Of a DNA stretch of 37,283 nt, positions 25,509 to 34,071 are shown one piece after another. Position numbers and translations under genes: made by a program. The notes beneath the pieces were generated by a model that was not told the DNA's origin, did not search any database, and saw only the letters and a list, made by a program, of their open reading frames with translations. Origin of the DNA: Bacillus sp. AZ43 (GTDB lineage Bacteria; Actinomycetota; Actinomycetes; Mycobacteriales; Geodermatophilaceae). Position 1 is the first letter of the stretch. Every line of letters begins with the position of its first letter. Where the stretch lies: contig SPQJ01000040.1 of the NCBI GenBank assembly GCA_004570425.1, forward strand, positions 1 to 37,283, given 5' to 3'.

Positions 25509-26903
25509 GTGCCGTCCATGCACCGTTCGCACCGCGTCGCCGGTGCCCTCGTGGGGTCGGCGGTCGGCGACGCGCTCGGGGCGCCGTTCGAGTTCGGCCC
25601 TCCGGGGGCGTTCTCGGCGCGCTTCCCGGTGCCGGCGCGTGGGTCCGCGACGGAGATGTGCGGAGGCGGGCCTCAGGGTCGGGAGCCGGGCGAGTTCACC
25701 GACGACACGCAGATGGCACTGCTGGTCGCCGAGTCGCTGGTGGCGAGCGACGGCCTGGACGAGGCGGACCTGTTCGGCCGGTTCGTGCGGTGGGCGTCGG
25801 AGTCGCCGCCGGACATGGGCCGCCAGACGCGGGCGGTGCTGCTGTCGGGGAGGCCGTGGGACGTCGCCGCGGCCGAGCACTTCGCCGCAACCGGCCGCGC
25901 GGCGGGCAACGGCTCGCTGATGCGGGCGACGCCGTCGGCGATCTGGTTCTCCCGCTTCGGCGCGGAGGCGTCGGCGGACGCCGCGCGGCGGATCTCGGCG
26001 CTGACGCACGGCGATCCGGCCGCCGGTGAGGGCTGCGTCGTCTTCTCCGAGCTGTTGCGGGTGGCGCTGGACGGCGGTGACCCGCTGGCCGCCGTCCCTT
26101 CGGCGCTGGAGCTGGTGCTGCCGGAGCACCGGTCGCGCTGGGCCGAGGTGCTGGCTCCTGAGTGGTCGCCTCATGGCGAGGTGGACGGCGCGGTGTGGCC
26201 GACGCTGGGTGCAGCGGTGTGGGCGCTGCGCCGTGGGCGCGACTTCGCCGAGGTGCTGCGGCTGGCGATCGACCTCGGCGGCGACACCGACACGGTGGCG
26301 TGCGTCGCCGGCGGGCTCGCGGGTGCGGTGTTCGGGATGGGCGGCATCCCGATGCGCTGGTCGTCGGCGGTGCACGGGCGCGTGCCCGGGTTCGGCGACC
26401 GGCGGTGGGGCCTGGCGGACCTGCAGGAGCTGGCAGCGGCGCTCGACGGGAAGCCGCTGGTGAAGTACTCCCCCGGCGTGATCCCGCGGATCGGCCCGGC
26501 GGAGGTCCTGCCCGGGATCTGGGCCGGGAACCTCGACGGCGCGCGGTACAGCGAGGAGGACTTCGCCGTCATCTCGCTGTGCCGGCTCGGCGACCCGTTT
26601 CCGCACGAGGTGCACCGGATGGCCTACATCGCGGACGACGACTGGAACGCCGACGTCGACACCGTCCTCGCCGACGTCCTGGACGACATGGCGGCGCTGC
26701 GCGCGGAGGGCCACCGGCTGCTGGTGCACTGCCACGGCGGCGCCTCGCGCACCGGGCTGGTGCTGCGCGGCTGGCTGGTGCGCGAGAAGGGGATGTCGGT
26801 CGAGGGGGCGACGGCGCACGTCGCCGAGCGCTGGCCGCACCTGGGCCTCTGGAACGCAAGCTTCACCGCCGCCCTTGAACGGCTCGCCGCCCGGGTGCGG
26901 TGA
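25509..26903 (+). CDS. ADP-ribosylglycohydrolase fused to a dual-specificity phosphatase
   Basis: A 464-residue, two-domain protein. Residues 8-315 are a DraG/ARH-type ADP-ribosylglycohydrolase with GDALGAPFEFG at 20-30, the metal motif TDDT at 64-67 and GGDTDT at 257-262, all intact. Residues 325-460 are a dual-specificity or atypical Tyr phosphatase domain with the CX5R loop HCHGGASRT at 407-415 (Cys408, Arg414) and a candidate acid Asp in YIADDDWN. The first domain would remove ADP-ribose from proteins, nucleic acids or small molecules; the second would remove phosphate, perhaps from the same target or from ADP-ribose-phosphate. The GTG at 25509 has GGAG 6 bases upstream. It converges with the GIY-YIG gene. 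Confidence 0.93.
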   Translation: MPSMHRSHRVAGALVGSAVGDALGAPFEFGPPGAFSARFPVPARGSATEMCGGGPQGREPGEFTDDTQMALLVAESLVASDGLDEADLFGRFVRWASESPPDMGRQTRAVLLSGRPWDVAAAEHFAATGRAAGNGSLMRATPSAIWFSRFGAEASADAARRISALTHGDPAAGEGCVVFSELLRVALDGGDPLAAVPSALELVLPEHRSRWAEVLAPEWSPHGEVDGAVWPTLGAAVWALRRGRDFAEVLRLAIDLGGDTDTVACVAGGLAGAVFGMGGIPMRWSSAVHGRVPGFGDRRWGLADLQELAAALDGKPLVKYSPGVIPRIGPAEVLPGIWAGNLDGARYSEEDFAVISLCRLGDPFPHEVHRMAYIADDDWNADVDTVLADVLDDMAALRAEGHRLLVHCHGGASRTGLVLRGWLVREKGMSVEGATAHVAERWPHLGLWNASFTAALERLAARVR

Positions 26904-26917
26904 CATCGCACTGCCCG

Positions 26918-27739
26918 TTAGTTGGCGTTGAGGCCGAATCGCCGGGTGAGCAGCTTGAACTTCCAGTACGACTCGATCTGCTCGATGGTGTCGTCGGGAG
27001 TGTTGCCGTCGACGACTTCCCGCACCGACACCTGGTAGTGGCGGCGGCCGTGGCGGGCTACGGCCTTGAGGCGGACGTCGCCGCCGTCACCGCCGTTGGC
27101 GTACTCCAGCCAGCGGCCGAGCAGGCTGTCCGCGCCCTTCGCCGAGCCGACGTACTGCTGTCCGGACTCGACGTCGACCAGCAGGTACACGCCCTTCACG
27201 GCGCGCAGCACCTGCTGCCAGCCGTGAGGGAGGGTGGGGATGTCATCGACCGGCCGGACGAACTCGCGGAACCCGGGGAAACGGGGTTCGTACTGCTCGG
27301 CGATCTCGAGGACCGGCTTGGGCTGGTTGGCGGCTCGCTGCACCCAGGTCCGTGTGCCGGCACCCCAGTCGATGACGACCTTGTCGGTGTAGTCGCCGAG
27401 TTGCTCGAGCAGCCGCAGGTCGTAGCCGTGAAAGCCGGACACGTCGCCGCCGGTCAGGACGTCGACGGTGCCCGCCGGGCTGGTGGTGATGCCGGCGACC
27501 TCGTAGAGGCCGACGAACACGGTCTTCCGGGCCTCGGTCACGATGAAGCTGGCGATCAGGTCGCCCACATCGAAGACGTTGCGCTGCTGGACGCTCTGGT
27601 ACCGCTCGAACGTGGATCTGTCGTTTCGCCAGGCCTCGTAGAGCCGGCCGGGCTTCAGTCGGTTGTCCTGGTGCCGGACCAGGCGGACCTGCGCCGGGTC
27701 GACACCCTCGAGGGACAGCAGGTCGTTGAACGTCAGCAT
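26918..27739 (-). CDS. GIY-YIG nuclease-domain protein
   Basis: A 273-residue protein. The N-terminal 175 residues are an unrecognised domain rich in aromatic residues (YEAWRNDRSTFERYQ, FVGLYEVAG). The C-terminal domain has the complete GIY-YIG set: GVY at 183-185, YVG at 196-198, catalytic Arg209, metal Glu256 in QIESYWK and Asn271 in GLNAN. AGGGG lies 6 bases before the ATG at 27739, so that start is preferred over an ATG two codons upstream. This is neither UvrC (too short) nor an intron homing enzyme; a defence or DNA-processing role is possible. The tiny gene at 27769-27936 may share its mRNA. Confidence 0.87.
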   Translation of the reverse strand: MLTFNDLLSLEGVDPAQVRLVRHQDNRLKPGRLYEAWRNDRSTFERYQSVQQRNVFDVGDLIASFIVTEARKTVFVGLYEVAGITTSPAGTVDVLTGGDVSGFHGYDLRLLEQLGDYTDKVVIDWGAGTRTWVQRAANQPKPVLEIAEQYEPRFPGFREFVRPVDDIPTLPHGWQQVLRAVKGVYLLVDVESGQQYVGSAKGADSLLGRWLEYANGGDGGDVRLKAVARHGRRHYQVSVREVVDGNTPDDTIEQIESYWKFKLLTRRFGLNAN

Positions 27740-27768
27740 CCGCATCCCCTGGCTGAGCCGCGCATGGG

Positions 27769-27936
27769 TCAGCGGCTCTCGTCGTCCTGGGGAGGAACTG
27801 CCGGAACGGCCGGACGACGGGAGAAGCCGGGGTCGAAGCGCTGGGTCATGTCCAGCTCACCGGTGTCGGCAGCGGCGTGCCGCCCGGGCAGGGGCATCGT
27901 GAACTCGGCGGTCTCATCGGTGAAGTGCTTGGCCAC
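27769..27936 (-). CDS. Possible small protein, 55 aa
   Basis: An in-frame GTG at 27936 opens a 55-residue product starting MAKHFTDETAEFTMPLPG, hydrophilic and disordered-looking, ending 29 bases before the GIY-YIG gene. Only a weak GAG precedes the start. Amino acid use looks more natural than in the overlapping frames, but there is no family match. It could also be untranslated leader of the nuclease gene. Confidence 0.4.
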   Translation of the reverse strand: MAKHFTDETAEFTMPLPGRHAAADTGELDMTQRFDPGFSRRPAVPAVPPQDDESR

Positions 27937-28370
27937 GGCTCGACGGTACGAAGCGGAACGACTCCGGCGCGGGACCCGCGCGCGGCGTCCCGGGCGGCTG
28001 GGGCTCGAGGGGCAGATGTGGTCGATTTGTCGACTTGGCGCCATGTCTCCGGGTCGATCAGCCGACCGGCACGGTGATCGACGACGGCGCCGCACCGCAC
28101 GGGCGGTCAGTCCCACCACAACTTCGGCAATCGTCGAGCGGAGGAAGGGCCGAGGACCGTGCGGAGAAGGTGGCATGCGCCGACCCTGCCGTGGCCAGGA
28201 CCACGACGAGCCGCATCAGCGGGATCTGTGGACACAGACGCGTCATCCACAGCACTCGCTCTCGGCAGGGCTCCCCCGCCTCGTTCGGGACTGGATCGTT
28301 CGCTCGATAGGGCCGGCGGGCCGTGGAGGACCACCCGATCCGCCGCCCCCGGGACTCGGGTCGTGCGACG
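27937..28370. other. Intergenic stretch without a supported gene
   Basis: Read on both strands, this 434-base stretch shows only short frames without good starts. One minus-strand frame (28058-28255) begins with a hydrophobic, signal-peptide-like sequence but has no clear binding site and an unnatural tail. The inverted TGTGGA / TCCACA at about 28228-28251 is the only small repeat seen. It probably holds the promoter of the minus-strand genes to its left and the end of the helix-hairpin-helix mRNA. Confidence 0.5.
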
Positions 28371-29081
28371 TCAGAAGATGGCGCGATCGCGCAACTGCTC
28401 CTGGGCGTAGGGCGGTAGCGGCACGCTGTCGATCAGCTCCGCCATGTCGAACCACGAGCCGCCGCGCGCGGTTCGCGCCCTCACGAGCGCATCCGCGTCG
28501 GCCTGATCGATGTCCGCGACCCGAGCGATCACCTCGGCCGGGGCGGTGTTGACATCGATCAGCCCGCCGTCGTCATAGCCCCGACCGAGATCGGGGCGAC
28601 CGATACCCAGCTCGCGCCGTAGGCCGGGCTCCCGAGCGATCAGCTGCCGCGTCTCCTCACGGCGGGTTCGCGCCCCGAGCGCGCGGGCGACCGTGGGGTC
28701 GGAGTGGGCAGCGACCACGCCGCGGCCGCCGTAGACCTCACGGCGGAGAGGACGCAACTGGATGCAGGCGAGGACGACGACGGCCAGAACGCTCAGTCCA
28801 CCGATCGTGCTCAGCGTCTCGTTGCCCGAGCTGCCGTCGGCCTTCTGCGGGGGCGTCAGTGCCATGAGGACGACCAGGTAGATGCCCGCTGCGGTGTACG
28901 CGAGCGCCGTCGTCCGGATCTGGGCTCGGCCCAGGCGACGCGCGGCGTGCCAGAACGGCACGGCGGCGAGGAACCCGGCCGAGCAGATCGCGAGCACGAA
29001 GTACCAGCCGCCGGCCCGGAACCGCTGGCCGGGCGTCGGGGTGTTCGGCTGAGCCGGAGCTGGGAAGTGTGCCGTGGTCAT
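28371..29081 (-). CDS. Membrane protein with C-terminal helix-hairpin-helix domain
   Basis: A 236-residue protein with three hydrophobic segments (about 26-46, 56-75, 93-109) followed by a cytoplasmic tail. The tail ends in a ComEA-like helix-hairpin-helix, LIDVNTAPAEVIARVADI at 174-191 with its second hairpin to the C-terminus (WFDMAELIDSVPL). Such domains bind DNA backbone or act as protein docks. AAGGGA 5 bases before the ATG at 29081 sets the start; the open frame upstream is poor. It lies 98 bases after the NERD helicase gene on the same strand. It is not ComEA itself, which has one helix and no such long linker. A DNA-tethering role at the membrane is an inference. Confidence 0.85.
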   Translation of the reverse strand: MTTAHFPAPAQPNTPTPGQRFRAGGWYFVLAICSAGFLAAVPFWHAARRLGRAQIRTTALAYTAAGIYLVVLMALTPPQKADGSSGNETLSTIGGLSVLAVVVLACIQLRPLRREVYGGRGVVAAHSDPTVARALGARTRREETRQLIAREPGLRRELGIGRPDLGRGYDDGGLIDVNTAPAEVIARVADIDQADADALVRARTARGGSWFDMAELIDSVPLPPYAQEQLRDRAIF

Positions 29082-29179
29082 GGGGTTCCCTTCGATGGTG
29101 CGGTGAGCCGCGGCGGCTGGGGCTGCGGCGCAGCTCGGTAGCAGCTGCAGGGACCGAGTTGGCTCATGCTCGCGCCCGG

Positions 29180-30814
29180 TCAGGAGGTGAGCCGGCGGGC
29201 GACGGCCTCGCCGCCCACCCGGCGGATCAGTTCCAGGTCGCCGCACACGACGAGGAGATCGCGAGCACGAGACAGCCCGACGTAGAGCATTTCCCGGGCG
29301 CGGTCCTCGTCCCGGAAGCCGTTGACGGCCAGGACGACGGCGGGGCGCTCGAGGCCCTTGAAGCCGAGGACGTGCCCGTAGAAGACGTCCTCGCCGTCCC
29401 AGAAGGACGACCAGTACGCCTCCTGGCCCGTGTTCTGACGGGCTGCCTGCTCGGGGTGCCGGCGGTACGTCGTCAGCAGGGCGACCGCCTCGTACGGCCA
29501 GCCGTCGTCGAGCAGTGCCTCGATGGCGTCGTCAGCGGCATCCAGGGCGTCGTCCGTGGGGCACTGGACGAAGCGGACCGGGACGCCGTTGCCGCCGCGG
29601 TTCTTCATCTGGGACGTCGTCAGGCTGCCGAAGGTGCCGGCGATCTGCTTGGTGTTGCGCAGGTTCTCGGTGAGGTTGATCGGTGTCAGCGCCACCGGCG
29701 GGCGGCCCTGGCGGGCGAACACGCGCTGCCCCTCGTCGGCGAACACGTAGAGGCAGCCGTCGTCCGGACGGCGGAGCGCGGCCAGGACCGCCGGCCACCA
29801 GCTCTCCGCGAAGTCCTGCGCCTCGTCGATGACGATCGCGTCGAACCGCTCGGCCTCGGGCAGCGCTCCGGCGAGGGCGACCATCTCGCCCGGCAGGTAC
29901 TCCTCCCAGTAGCGGCTGTCGTCGTCGGAACCTTCCCCGACGCCCCAGCTGATGCCCAGGTAGTGGAAGGTGCCGACGTAGGCGGGCTGCTCCTTCGGCC
30001 GCCACGTGGCGACCCGTCGCTTGAGGAACTCGGCGAGCCCGCGCGAGTAGCACATGACGGCGACGCGCTGCCCCGCGAGAGTCAGCCGGCGGGCCTTCTC
30101 CAGCGCCAGCCAGGTCTTGCCCGACCCGGCTCCCCCGCGGATCTCCACCCGCGGGTTGTCCTCGAGCATGTCGAGGACGCGCGCCTGGTCGCGCGTGAGC
30201 AGGTCGCACTCCGCCTCGCGCTCGTGGAGGGTCGCGAGGAGGTCCTGCTGCGGGATGCCGACTCCGACCAGGCAGTCGACGAGCTGCTCGACCTCGTCGG
30301 CCGACGGCGGCTGGGTGTCGTGCTCGAGCTGGCGCAGCGCGGAGGCGATGCGTTCGGCCGCATGGGGTGTGTCCGTGCTGTCCAGGACCATCCACCGCGG
30401 CGCGTCGGGGGCCTCGAAGCCGTCGGGCAGCGTCGTCGCCGGCAGCGCGACGAGATGGACCATGCGCGGGTCGCCGCTCGTCCAGCGACGGTCGCGACGC
30501 AGGTAGTCGCGCAACAGGTACTTGCACTTCTTCGCCTGGTCCACCGGCCAGATGCGCTTGTCGATCCCGCCGCCGACCTGCCGCCACTCGCCGCCGCGCA
30601 GCGAGACGCTGCCGCCCTTGACCTCGATGACGGCGATCCCGAAGCCGGGCCAGGCCACGATCACGTCGGCCTCGCGGTCCTGCTTGCGGTCGCTGAAGAC
30701 CTGCCCGCAGATGACGACGGCGTCGTCGGGCAACTGCTCGCACAGCGCCTCGGAGAAGGAGCGCTCGGCGTGCGACTCGTAGACCGGTTCGGCCGGGTAG
30801 CGGCGGGCCGCCAT
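29180..30814 (-). CDS. NERD-domain UvrD/Rep-like helicase
   Basis: A 544-residue fusion. Residues 10-120 are a NERD (nuclease-related) domain with PD-(D/E)XK-like residues Asp50, Glu64 and Lys66 in ADVIVAW and AVIEVKGG. The superfamily 1A helicase follows: Walker A GGAGSGKT at 227-234, DEAQD at 330-334, NLTENLRNT, and the C-terminal YVGLSRARDLLVV. The domain set predicts a 3'-5' DNA helicase with a nuclease partner domain. Helicases of this build are often found in defence islands or mobile DNA, though some are chromosomal repair genes. The ATG at 30814 has GGGA 7 bases upstream. Confidence 0.93.
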   Translation of the reverse strand: MAARRYPAEPVYESHAERSFSEALCEQLPDDAVVICGQVFSDRKQDREADVIVAWPGFGIAVIEVKGGSVSLRGGEWRQVGGGIDKRIWPVDQAKKCKYLLRDYLRRDRRWTSGDPRMVHLVALPATTLPDGFEAPDAPRWMVLDSTDTPHAAERIASALRQLEHDTQPPSADEVEQLVDCLVGVGIPQQDLLATLHEREAECDLLTRDQARVLDMLEDNPRVEIRGGAGSGKTWLALEKARRLTLAGQRVAVMCYSRGLAEFLKRRVATWRPKEQPAYVGTFHYLGISWGVGEGSDDDSRYWEEYLPGEMVALAGALPEAERFDAIVIDEAQDFAESWWPAVLAALRRPDDGCLYVFADEGQRVFARQGRPPVALTPINLTENLRNTKQIAGTFGSLTTSQMKNRGGNGVPVRFVQCPTDDALDAADDAIEALLDDGWPYEAVALLTTYRRHPEQAARQNTGQEAYWSSFWDGEDVFYGHVLGFKGLERPAVVLAVNGFRDEDRAREMLYVGLSRARDLLVVCGDLELIRRVGGEAVARRLTS

Positions 30815-31055
30815 CAGCGCGTCCCGCCGGACGGCCGCTCGCCCGCCGGAGCCGCCCCAGAAGACAGCCCAGCCGGCTCCATGCCGACGACTGCGACGAT
30901 CACGAGGGCTCCTCTGTGCTCACGGCCCGGGTGTCGCCGGACGGGTGCGTTGCCTGCCGGACCATGACACAGGCGGGTGACGGAACCGGGCCTTGCCGGA
31001 GTCGGGCGACCGCTCCAGCCCCATGCACCCCTCGGCGCAGCACTCCCCCCGGGGT

Positions 31056-31430
31056 TCACTCCTGGTCCACCGACGGACCCGTGCGGTGCTGCCCGTAGGC
31101 GAGCCAGGCCCGCTGCCGCGCGGCGACCGGCCCCTCCTCGCCGATGTGACGGCAGCCGGGCGAGCACTCACCCGTAGCGGCCGAGACGACGAAGCAGGTG
31201 ACGTTGGGCCAGCCGGCGTCCTGGCAGAACTGACCGATGTCCGCCAGGACCCTGCTCGCCGCGATCGGTGCCAGCCCGGACTGGACCTGCTCCGCGAACT
31301 CGCCGTAGGTCACCGGCGTGGCTCCCGTCCGGGCCAGGCCCTGCAGGATCCGCAGTCCGTCCACCATGCGGCGCGTCCGTCCCTCCGACCAGTGCCGGTC
31401 GTCGAGATAGCGGGAGAGGACGGAGTTCAT
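31056..31430 (-). CDS. Hypothetical protein, 124 aa, Cys cluster
   Basis: I do not recognise this family. The product starts with a helical region (LSRYLDDRHWSEGRTRRMVDGL), then a segment VTYGEFAEQVQSGLAPIAASRVLADIG that could be a small winged-helix-like fold. A cluster of Cys and His follows (Cys99-like CFVV, then GECSPGCRHIG) that could bind zinc. AGGAGG 4 bases before the ATG makes the start certain. It follows the CocE-type gene by 28 bases on the same strand and precedes the NERD helicase by 241 bases; it may share an mRNA with the former. The gap to the helicase holds no gene I can support. Confidence 0.75.
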   Translation of the reverse strand: MNSVLSRYLDDRHWSEGRTRRMVDGLRILQGLARTGATPVTYGEFAEQVQSGLAPIAASRVLADIGQFCQDAGWPNVTCFVVSAATGECSPGCRHIGEEGPVAARQRAWLAYGQHRTGPSVDQE

Positions 31431-31458
31431 CGATCCTCCTCGACACGTGCCGGGTCGA

Positions 31459-33138
31459 TCAGCCCAGCGGCAGGGTGAGGGACGACGGGGTCGCGCCGCC
31501 GTGCCGGATCCGGTGGTTCACGGGCACGCCCTCCGTGGCCCGGCCGGGCGGTTTGCCGGTGCCGAGGTTGCGCGCGTACCGCGGGTGGGCCCCGCCGGAC
31601 ACCTGCAGCCGGATCCGGTGCCCGGCCCGGAAACGGTGCGCGGTGTCGGGCAACGTCGCCTTGACGACCCGCTCTCCCGCCTGTGGCCTTTCGCCCTCGG
31701 CGGGGTCGAGCCGGACGAGGCGGTCGGTGATGTTGATCGACTTCCCGTTCGGGCCCACGTCGCACAGCCGCACGAACACGTCGGCGTACGGGTTGTCGGG
31801 CGCAACGAACAGCCTGAGCCGCACGCCGCCGCGCAGCTCGATCGGCTGCCGGAGCGCCGTCGTGGTGAAGGTGCGGACGTCGTCCCGTTTCTCCAGCGCC
31901 GTGTTGTCCCGCGGGCCGGCGCTGCGGGCGAGGACGCGGCCGCCGACCGCGGGCGTGGGGTCCATCGGGTCGTAGCGGAACGTCGTCTCCGACGCGTCCG
32001 CGGGCGTTTCGTCGTCCAGACGCCCGTTCGGCGCCAGGTACCAGGTGCGGGTGGTGGTGGCCGGCGGCCAGTCGGGCAGCTTCCGCCACGTCCGCGCGCC
32101 GGTGACGTAGACGCGGACGCGGTCGGTGCGCGGCGGCACCGGCTCCGCGCCCTTCACCGGCAAGTGTGCGTTCAGCCAGGCGAGGCTCTCCCGCGCGGTG
32201 ACCGCCGGGTCTATGGTGAGGTGCGCCCACGGGCCGATGGTGAGGCCGACCTCGACGCCGCGGCCGCGGAGGACGGCGTACTGCTGCAGCGTCTGCTCGA
32301 CGAACCAGTCCTGCCAGCCGCCGACGAGCAGGGTCGGGACGGTGCTCGAGTGGACGGCGGGCGTGGCCCGGTACCGATCCCAGTAGGGGTCGTCGAGGTC
32401 GGGGTGATCGAGCCACTCGTCGAACCACGGCGCCGGGTCGCCGCCGAGGCGCTCGGCCAGACCTTGCAGGGGAAGCTCGCCCAGGTGCGGGGTGAGCCGG
32501 CGCTCCGCCGTCATCAGGCGGAGGACGCCGCGCAGGGGGCTGACCTGCTCCTGGTGGGCGATCAGCTCGGTCCAGATGGCGAGGTTGGTGAGCTGGAAGG
32601 CGCCGTCGACCATGCCGGCCTGCGCGAGGTCGTGCGGGCCGGTGTTCATGACCATCGCCTTGAGCTCGGGCGGCGGGTCGAGCGCCAGCGCCCACTGCGT
32701 GTAGGCGAGGTAGCTGGGGCCCAGGGTCGCCAGCCGGCCGTCGAACCAGGGCTGGTCGCGCAACCAGACAACGGAGTCCTGACCGTCGTGCTCCTCGTTG
32801 ACGACGGGGGTGAACTCGCCGCCGGAGCCGAACGTGCCGCGCACGCTCTGCATCACCACGGCGTAGCCGCGGGCCGCGAACGGGATGGCCAGGGTGAGGG
32901 CGAACCCGCCGGCCCGGCCGTACGGCGACCGCAGGAGGACCGTCGGGTGCGGTCCGGCGGTGTCCGGCAGGTAGACGTCGGCCCGGAGGACGCAGCCGTC
33001 GCGCATGGGGACGTCGAGGTCGCGGAGCATGCTGACCGGAGACGTGGGGCCGGGCAGCTTCCACCGGCAGTCGAGCGCGGCGACGGCGATGCGGGCCGGG
33101 CGGGACAGCGGCTGCGGCGAGCGGGCGGACACGGACAC
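31459..33138 (-). CDS. CocE/NonD family hydrolase (X-Pro dipeptidyl-peptidase-like)
   Basis: A 559-residue alpha/beta hydrolase with the S15 layout: an N-terminal catalytic domain and a C-terminal jelly-roll (PF08530-like, from about 340). The triad candidates are Ser in LGPSYLAYTQWA, Asp in LLVGGWQDWF and His in GPWAHLTID. The usual GGSYGG elbow is GPSYLA here, as in many actinobacterial members. Such enzymes cleave esters or X-Pro peptides; cocaine esterase is the type member. GGAGG 4 bases before the GTG at 33138 sets the start; the longer frame to 33318 has no binding site. There is no signal peptide, so it is probably cytoplasmic. Confidence 0.9.
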   Translation of the reverse strand: MSVSARSPQPLSRPARIAVAALDCRWKLPGPTSPVSMLRDLDVPMRDGCVLRADVYLPDTAGPHPTVLLRSPYGRAGGFALTLAIPFAARGYAVVMQSVRGTFGSGGEFTPVVNEEHDGQDSVVWLRDQPWFDGRLATLGPSYLAYTQWALALDPPPELKAMVMNTGPHDLAQAGMVDGAFQLTNLAIWTELIAHQEQVSPLRGVLRLMTAERRLTPHLGELPLQGLAERLGGDPAPWFDEWLDHPDLDDPYWDRYRATPAVHSSTVPTLLVGGWQDWFVEQTLQQYAVLRGRGVEVGLTIGPWAHLTIDPAVTARESLAWLNAHLPVKGAEPVPPRTDRVRVYVTGARTWRKLPDWPPATTTRTWYLAPNGRLDDETPADASETTFRYDPMDPTPAVGGRVLARSAGPRDNTALEKRDDVRTFTTTALRQPIELRGGVRLRLFVAPDNPYADVFVRLCDVGPNGKSINITDRLVRLDPAEGERPQAGERVVKATLPDTAHRFRAGHRIRLQVSGGAHPRYARNLGTGKPPGRATEGVPVNHRIRHGGATPSSLTLPLG

Positions 33139-33448
33139 CAGACCTCCACACCGGACGGCGGAGCGGCGCCCCGGGCTCCCGCCATCATCCCTGCACGGCC
33201 GGGGCGGGCGGGCACGGCCGCGGCCTGACACCTCGACCACCGGCACCCCTGCCGGTGCGGCGACTTCCCGGGCACCGGTCCCACCTATTCGGACAACGCG
33301 CCCTGTTGCCCAGGACACTGGACCGACATTTCAGCCGCATGATGGTGGGCAAGAAGTGATCGAACATCGCGATCGACGGACAAGCGCGAACAACGTACTC
33401 CATCTCTCGCCGTGTCGACATGGCGGGGAGAGTCGTTGCCTTACAGCA
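33139..33448. other. Intergenic stretch, island boundary
   Basis: A 310-base stretch between two minus-strand genes. Base use falls from very GC-rich to more balanced at about 33290. No direct repeat, tRNA end or integrase is visible that would mark an insertion point. A hairpin at 33238-33257 is listed on its own. The promoter of the CocE-type gene should lie here, but no clear -35/-10 pair was found. Confidence 0.5.
33238..33257 (-). terminator. Short perfect hairpin, possible terminator
   Basis: CACCGGCA-CCCC-TGCCGGTG is a perfect 8-bp stem with a 4-base loop. It lies about 190 bases past the end of the membrane protein gene and 100 bases before the CocE-type gene. There is no T run. Termination of the upstream pair, or an operator-like palindrome, are both possible. 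Confidence 0.35.
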
Positions 33449-34042
33449 TCACTCACCGCCTTGAGCGGCCTCCGAAATGATTACGACACCGATTGCTGAG
33501 ATGGTCGTCACGACACTATACAGCTGCAGTAGTGCGTAGCACGCGATCATGATGCCCAGGAAGAAGAGAAGCGTGTGCAAGCTGACTACGTCCGCGGGCC
33601 AGACGACAGCATTCCCCGCCGTTATCACTGCGCCGACCCCGTACGTAAGAGCCAAGAGGTGCAGCATGCCCGACCAGGAGAAAACAAAAATGAGCTCGCT
33701 GTAATGAGAGAACTGCTGACCAGGCAGACTTCGCGTCGCCCAGACACGTCTTTGCCCCCTGAGAGCAATGCTGAGAGCAAGGACCGCGCCCGTGACACTG
33801 GCCGCAAAGGCAATCCCAGCGACCGCGATCTCGACATTCGCAAGGGTCGATATCTTCAACGCCCTCAGCGGACCAAAGTTGAATGCACCTATTGTGCATA
33901 TGGCCGCTACGACCGACGACACCCATAAATGCCTGTCTAACAGCAGCCGCTTACGCCTAGGAAGGACCTGTCCGCGCCAGTACTTTCCATCGGATGACTC
34001 TCGCCCAACCCACGGTGGCGACGGTGCAGTCGGTTCAGACAT
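33449..34042 (-). CDS. Polytopic membrane protein, unknown, paired with the upstream gene
   Basis: A 197-residue protein with four to five membrane helices: about 37-56, 67-94, 116-147 (perhaps two), and 152-190 (perhaps two). The N-terminal 35 residues are hydrophilic and basic before the first helix. I recognise no family. The ATG at 34042 begins 29 bases after the stop of the soluble partner on the same strand, so the two are likely one operon. Codon use is AT-richer than the host genes. By layout it could be a membrane-damaging effector or a membrane sensor; nothing in the sequence decides between these. Confidence 0.78.
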   Translation of the reverse strand: MSEPTAPSPPWVGRESSDGKYWRGQVLPRRKRLLLDRHLWVSSVVAAICTIGAFNFGPLRALKISTLANVEIAVAGIAFAASVTGAVLALSIALRGQRRVWATRSLPGQQFSHYSELIFVFSWSGMLHLLALTYGVGAVITAGNAVVWPADVVSLHTLLFFLGIMIACYALLQLYSVVTTISAIGVVIISEAAQGGE

Positions 34043-34071
34043 CGCAGTGACTCAAGCGGTGCATGCAACGA

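Noticed and set aside
25405-26906. Long minus-strand frame opposite the ADP-ribosylglycohydrolase gene
   Set aside because: Shadow of a well-supported gene. Its translation has no family features, and only its downstream end (the GGDEF gene) is real.
28243-28251. DnaA-box-like TCATCCACA
   Set aside because: A single 8 of 9 match without a cluster, AT-rich stretch or dnaA/dnaN neighbours. Not an origin.
28058-28255. 65-codon minus-strand frame with a signal-peptide-like start
   Set aside because: No convincing ribosome binding site, and the second half has the composition of non-coding frames.
33360-33385. Second LexA-like element, TCGAAC followed by CGATCGA
   Set aside because: Only the left half matches. 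It lies downstream of one gene and over 200 bases from the next start.
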